A model generated the notes under the pieces. The model was given only the letters and a program-made list of their open reading frames with translations, was not told where the DNA came from and did no database searches. Below are positions 60,087 to 64,000 of a stretch of DNA of 64,000 nucleotides, one piece after another; the stretch's first letter is position 1, and each line of letters begins with the position of its first letter. The DNA lies in contig JBAXKJ010000007.1 in the NCBI GenBank assembly GCA_037137375.1, positions 105,724 through 169,723 on the forward strand. The letters run 5' to 3'. The translations under genes and the position numbers were made by a program. Source of the stretch: CAINVV01 sp037137375 (GTDB lineage Bacteria > Bacteroidota > Bacteroidia > Bacteroidales > Prolixibacteraceae).

Positions 60087-61835
60087 TCAAAATTTACAAA
60101 TCAAGCCAAGACCAGCGCCCTGATTATAATGCAGAGGGTAAAAACTCAATGAATTATTTTTTGCCTTTCCCTGCTTACCTGCCTTTATAACAAACTCTAA
60201 GGCACAAAAACCTGCAATACCAAAAGCTACTGTTTCCAACTCATTTAAAGTCGCAGCCTTTTCATGCAACCTTTCAGCATCGAAAGTTGCATTCTGGTAA
60301 TCTGCATACTTCTTTTTTACCTGAAAATAGAGAGCAGTCCCAGCTCCAGCGCTTATCAATGTAGAAGTAAGCCAAAAATTCTTGCGCTTTTTGTACTTGT
60401 AATAATCTGCATTAAACGAAAGCTTGTCAATGGAAGTATCTATGGGTTTGTCAGCCCTCTGTTCCATTGGTTTGGTCACCGGAAGCTTAACGGATTTTTC
60501 AGTTGTTTTGTCAATCGTTCGAACCGGCTCCGGTTTTACGGATTCATTTTTGGACTCTGCGGTAACTGGTGGAGTGTCGTTAACAAGATTACTTACCAAG
60601 GTTTCATTGATCTCTGTCGTCTTGTTCTCAACAATGGTCACGTCTATTAACTTTCCGAAGTATCCCTCTTTTTCCAGCCTTAGTTCATACTTTCCTACCA
60701 TCAGGTTAGGAATCGGCAGCGGAGTTGTTCCTTTTTTCTCGCCATTCAAATAAATGACTGCATCAATTGGAGTAGAGAGAATCTCAAGCCGACCGATGAT
60801 TGGCTGTGGATTTAGATTGATGGTCACAGAATCACCTACAGCAATATCCTGATTCTTCTTATCCGTATAAAACCCATTCTTCTTAGCTTCAAATGTGACC
60901 ACCCCGGAGGGTATAAGTCCTTGGTAAACAGCCTTGCCGACTAATTTACCATCGATATAAATTTCGGCATCATTCTGAGCGTTGACAGTAACATTGGAAG
61001 CATTGGTCGTAAGCTTAATTGTCTTTTCAAATAATCCCCCATCCGTGACAATGGCCTCAATATTTTGTGGCTGATACAAATCTTTCTTCACTGTGATCCT
61101 GTGACTGCCGCTTTTCACTTTTGTCATCGTAAACGGTGTGATCTTGCCAGTTTCTTCATTATCCAAAAATATAGTCGCACCAACTGGCAAAGTGTTAATC
61201 TTAATGGTTCCAAAAGCTGGCTTCAAAACAACAGTCTTTTCAGTCTTCCCGTCCTTTTCCTGTCCACTGATGATGATGCTCCCGGCCGATGGATTATAGA
61301 GTGCTTTATCCACCCGGTAAGTGTACTTTCCTGGTAATAATTTGACTGAACAGGGAGTACTGCCTTTCAAGATGTCATTTACATATACGTCTGCACCTTC
61401 CGGTGTGCTGCGAAAAGTGAGAAAGACCGGATCAAGCGGTTTAATAATGGTCTCCACACTACCGGTGATTAGTTCCATTTCGTAAACCGTCGCCTTCTCA
61501 ATACTTACCGGTAAAGTATAGTTTCTTAATGATCCCAGAAATTGATGGGTAATTGTCAGACGTTTCGTTTCACGGGGGACATACACCCATATTTCGCCAG
61601 GTTTTTCAACTACACCAACAATACCAATTTGTCCATTATCAAACGAAAACCCTTTTTGTGTCGTTAATACTTTAATGATGGCGCACAGATTTCCATCCGG
61701 ATCCTTCTTTGGCTCATTGACACGGGCATCCAAATCATTCGGCATTTTATCGAATCTTTTTACACTCAATGGTTGTTGAGCAAATAAAGGGGCGACGAAA
61801 AAAATAAGAAGGCAGATGGTTAGGATTTTTTTCAT
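60087..61835 (-). CDS. PEGA-domain envelope protein
   Basis: 582 residues. A signal peptide ('ILTICLLIFFVAPLFA') precedes an N-terminal domain. Then come about five PEGA-type beta modules: 'FLTFRSTPEGADVYVNDILK', 'IKINTLPVGATIFLDNEETG', 'VTVNAQNDAEIYIDGKLVGK', and 'LEILSTPIDAVIYLNGEKKG' are the clearest, each with the G-x-x-x-x-TP element. A charged linker (about 425-480) precedes a hydrophobic segment near 505-525 ('FWLTSTLISAGAGTALYFQV') and another near 560. PEGA modules are small surface or periplasmic beta-domains, often linked to envelope attachment or sensing. It lies between the LPP20-like and FN3-like genes. Confidence 0.85.
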   Translation of the reverse strand: MKKILTICLLIFFVAPLFAQQPLSVKRFDKMPNDLDARVNEPKKDPDGNLCAIIKVLTTQKGFSFDNGQIGIVGVVEKPGEIWVYVPRETKRLTITHQFLGSLRNYTLPVSIEKATVYEMELITGSVETIIKPLDPVFLTFRSTPEGADVYVNDILKGSTPCSVKLLPGKYTYRVDKALYNPSAGSIIISGQEKDGKTEKTVVLKPAFGTIKINTLPVGATIFLDNEETGKITPFTMTKVKSGSHRITVKKDLYQPQNIEAIVTDGGLFEKTIKLTTNASNVTVNAQNDAEIYIDGKLVGKAVYQGLIPSGVVTFEAKKNGFYTDKKNQDIAVGDSVTINLNPQPIIGRLEILSTPIDAVIYLNGEKKGTTPLPIPNLMVGKYELRLEKEGYFGKLIDVTIVENKTTEINETLVSNLVNDTPPVTAESKNESVKPEPVRTIDKTTEKSVKLPVTKPMEQRADKPIDTSIDKLSFNADYYKYKKRKNFWLTSTLISAGAGTALYFQVKKKYADYQNATFDAERLHEKAATLNELETVAFGIAGFCALEFVIKAGKQGKAKNNSLSFYPLHYNQGAGLGLICKF

Positions 61836-61884
61836 TCGATGAGGTATAATAAGTTATTGATTGCTGACTGATGAACTCAGCTCA

Positions 61885-63777
61885 TCAGAAATCGGATAAA
61901 CCATAGATACTACCGTCAGGATTCTTCTCAGGCTGCCAGGTACGTACATGTATCTGGGGCTTTAAGGTGTCAGACAAGTCCACCAACAAAAACAAGTACC
62001 CTGAATCTCCGTAATTGGTAGAGAAGTAGTCCTGCTTGATCTGAATCCCATAAACATCCACTCCTTTACCCGATCGTCTGACATTGTTATCTGCAAAGCG
62101 GATATTGATGTACTCCTTACTATCAAAGGAATATTTAAGCTTCTTAAGATATTCCGTCTTTGATTGGCGGTTGTATTTGATGATTGTGTTATTGGCAAAT
62201 TGAGAGTCCGACGTTCTTGCGACTTTTGTCACCAAACCAGTAATAATCAGCGCATCATCCGAGAAGATCTGGTCAATATAATCATACCTCTTAAGCGCGA
62301 AAGCTGTTTTGTAGTTTTCCAGGAAACTAATCAGCAAAACTCTGTTGGACTCACTCCAACTCTCGTTGGAAGCGATGTCCTCAATGGCTTTTCTGGATAA
62401 TCCAAATGATATATTGCATAACTTATTTTGCTTGTCGAAATAAAAGACAACATCCTCAATGAAGGTCCTGTTATTGGTCTTGAAACTGAAGCTCATCGGA
62501 ATGGAGCGACAGATTACATAATCATCATACTGATAGTACTTTAGATCGAACGATTTAATGATTTTAGCATTCCCGTATTGTAACAACTTTTGAAAGACTG
62601 AATATCCTTCATCCGTAAAGAGTGGTTTCACGGTAGTAAAATCCTTTCTGGTAATGGCGGCAACGACACTTTTCATAACAGCATCCTGCGCCATCGAATT
62701 TGTAACTTCATGAACTGCGCCTGTGTGTTCCGGTTTTGGTTCTATTTCTACTTTGGCTGGCGCTTGGGCTACTTTTACAGCATTGGTATCCCGGACTGTT
62801 GATTTCTCTGTGGAAATTGCATTTACAGGAGCAGCCACAGGGACCGTCACCTTGGGCCTGGGTTTGGCGCTGATGTTAAAGTAACAACTCTTGTAGGGTA
62901 TTTGCGGCAATTTCTCCATCACCGTGCGGAGTTCCAGATCAATGTTTGCTTCCCCTTCAAAAGCATACTCACACTTGAGCCGGATCTCCCCCCTATTATC
63001 AATCTTTGGTAATTCTACGATGCCTACTCCATTTTTGGCACTAACAATATTCGACCAATCCTGACCGCTCCAATAGGTATAATCCAAATTTAGCAATGGC
63101 ACATTTTTGTACCTGATATCGAGCAGGTAATTGCAGAAATCATCCTCGTCGTGGATGGTATCGACACCAATTGAAAGGTTGGCCATGATTTGATTGATTT
63201 GCATGGGAAGCCAGGTGATCAGCAAAACATCCTTTCCGGATTTATCCATCATCCTGATATCGGAAGACTCAGGGTGACTTCTCAGAAGTGTTTGAGACCA
63301 ATAGAAATATCGAAGGGCATCGGCTATCTGCAGATTATCCAGGGCAACAACGCCATTCTTTGCCAATTCTATCAGCTTGTTCTTTCGGGATTCAAAGATT
63401 TTAGTAATCTCGCTTCGTTTGATGTACCTGAAAACTTTGGCATCAGGCTCTTCCTTGACAAGAATTCTTTCAGCGTTTTTGAGTGTCGCGCTGGAGTAAG
63501 TTCTAACAACATCTTTGACTGTTTCCTTAAATTTCTCCCCGGTAGTTTCTATTTTTGACATCTCAAAATTGCTCTCAACCTGCAGATAGATCTGTTCTAT
63601 AATGATTGCAAGCGCTTCCTGATCAGCAGCCCGTTCAGTTGGACCGGTTCCCATGCCACAAATATAAGTTTGACGATCCGCCTGTATCTCTGCAACGCTT
63701 TGGGATTTAACACTTTTAACCAATCCAAATTGAATAATCAGGATGATACAAAGGAAAAACCTTACTTGGCTAATCAT
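61885..63777 (-). CDS. Secreted LPP20-like protein of unknown function
   Basis: 630 residues from ATG 63777, giving the signal peptide 'MISQVRFFLCIILIIQFGLVKSVKS'. The frame is open 12 codons further up. The first mature region ('QTYICGMGTGPTERAADQEA' followed by 'LAIIIEQIYLQVES') matches the LPP20/LipL-like fold, where a G-x-G turn leads into a long helix. The middle (about 140-300) is beta-rich. A Pro/Lys-rich linker follows around 315-345, and the C-terminal part (about 350-630) resembles two NTF2-like or similar alpha/beta units ('MKSVVAAITRKDFTTVKPLF', 'LISFLENYKTAFALKRYDYI'). It is first in a three-gene unit with the PEGA and FN3 proteins. Confidence 0.8.
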   Translation of the reverse strand: MISQVRFFLCIILIIQFGLVKSVKSQSVAEIQADRQTYICGMGTGPTERAADQEALAIIIEQIYLQVESNFEMSKIETTGEKFKETVKDVVRTYSSATLKNAERILVKEEPDAKVFRYIKRSEITKIFESRKNKLIELAKNGVVALDNLQIADALRYFYWSQTLLRSHPESSDIRMMDKSGKDVLLITWLPMQINQIMANLSIGVDTIHDEDDFCNYLLDIRYKNVPLLNLDYTYWSGQDWSNIVSAKNGVGIVELPKIDNRGEIRLKCEYAFEGEANIDLELRTVMEKLPQIPYKSCYFNISAKPRPKVTVPVAAPVNAISTEKSTVRDTNAVKVAQAPAKVEIEPKPEHTGAVHEVTNSMAQDAVMKSVVAAITRKDFTTVKPLFTDEGYSVFQKLLQYGNAKIIKSFDLKYYQYDDYVICRSIPMSFSFKTNNRTFIEDVVFYFDKQNKLCNISFGLSRKAIEDIASNESWSESNRVLLISFLENYKTAFALKRYDYIDQIFSDDALIITGLVTKVARTSDSQFANNTIIKYNRQSKTEYLKKLKYSFDSKEYINIRFADNNVRRSGKGVDVYGIQIKQDYFSTNYGDSGYLFLLVDLSDTLKPQIHVRTWQPEKNPDGSIYGLSDF

Positions 63778-64000
63778 TGGTTTAGTATTAAGAGGTAATC
63801 GAAACAGAAACAAAATCTAACTGAAAATGAAACAATTGCAATTATTTTTCTCTTTTAGCATATAAATTTAGCAATTAGTTTTACAAATAACAGGAACAAG
63901 GATTGATTTTTTCAACAATAGCCCGAAGTCTTGCGAAATACTAATCTTTCATACGTAATTAATTATTCTAAATTTTTAATTTTCAATATTTTATAAGAAT

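Overview
The window comes from a member of the phylum Bacteroidota, probably a glycan-degrading Bacteroidales/Marinilabiliales-type bacterium. The evidence is two SusC/SusD outer-membrane pairs, a FecR anti-sigma factor with an ECF sigma factor, the Bacteroidota envelope gene order (two Skp/OmpH proteins, BamA, UppS, DUF6089, NadK), and TAnnTTTG-type promoter elements with weak Shine-Dalgarno sequences. I cannot fix the genus. No rRNA, tRNA, insertion sequence, prophage or CRISPR array was seen, and no gene-free stretch exceeds 300 bases.

Region 1 (1-11292) is a small sugar-acid utilisation locus, mostly on the minus strand. It holds a SusD (cut by the window edge), a SusC, a sodium:solute symporter, a DUF1537 four-carbon acid-sugar kinase, a PdxA2-type dehydrogenase, a DapA/NAL-family aldolase and a LacI regulator, with a divergent beta-propeller glycosidase. 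Four near-identical 14-base LacI-type operators (two before susC, one before the aldolase operon, one before lacI) suggest that the regulator controls the whole locus and itself. The kinase/PdxA2 pair points to a tetronate (threonate or erythronate) being turned into DHAP.

Region 2 (11296-33013) is mostly housekeeping: acyl-CoA dehydrogenase, a Tat-exported Gfo/Idh/MocA protein, KorAB, gamma carbonic anhydrase, a sugar uptake/activation cassette (GluP-type transporter, nucleotidyltransferase, NahK-like anomeric kinase), MurI, two Skp proteins, BamA, UppS, DUF6089, NadK, an AcuB-like CBS protein, PdxJ, an alpha/beta hydrolase, a double VOC protein and an SDR. BamA carries a Gly/Tyr-rich repeat insertion.

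Region 3 (34170-58205) is a large polysaccharide utilisation locus, all on the minus strand. Read in transcription order it has an ECF sigma factor, FecR, SusC with an STN domain, SusD and a terminator. There follow a UroD/MtaA-fold protein, an exported Gfo/Idh/MocA oxidoreductase, a secreted sugar isomerase/epimerase-like protein, an MFS transporter, a palindromic repeat array, a Tat-exported probable glycosidase, a sulfatase-GH20 fusion, a parallel beta-helix protein, a second UroD/MtaA-fold protein and a GH38-like protein. It looks built for a sulfated, N-acetylhexosamine-containing and perhaps O-methylated glycan. The two methyltransferase-fold proteins and the exported oxidoreductase/epimerase pair are the parts ordinary hydrolytic PUL models do not explain.

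Region 4 (58343-63777) is a three-gene envelope cluster: an LPP20-like secreted protein, a PEGA-domain protein and a lipoprotein with three tandem FN3-like repeats. Function unknown.

A family of 23-base palindromes, whose stems differ between copies but stay paired, is scattered at 14483, 20319 and 46159-46341.
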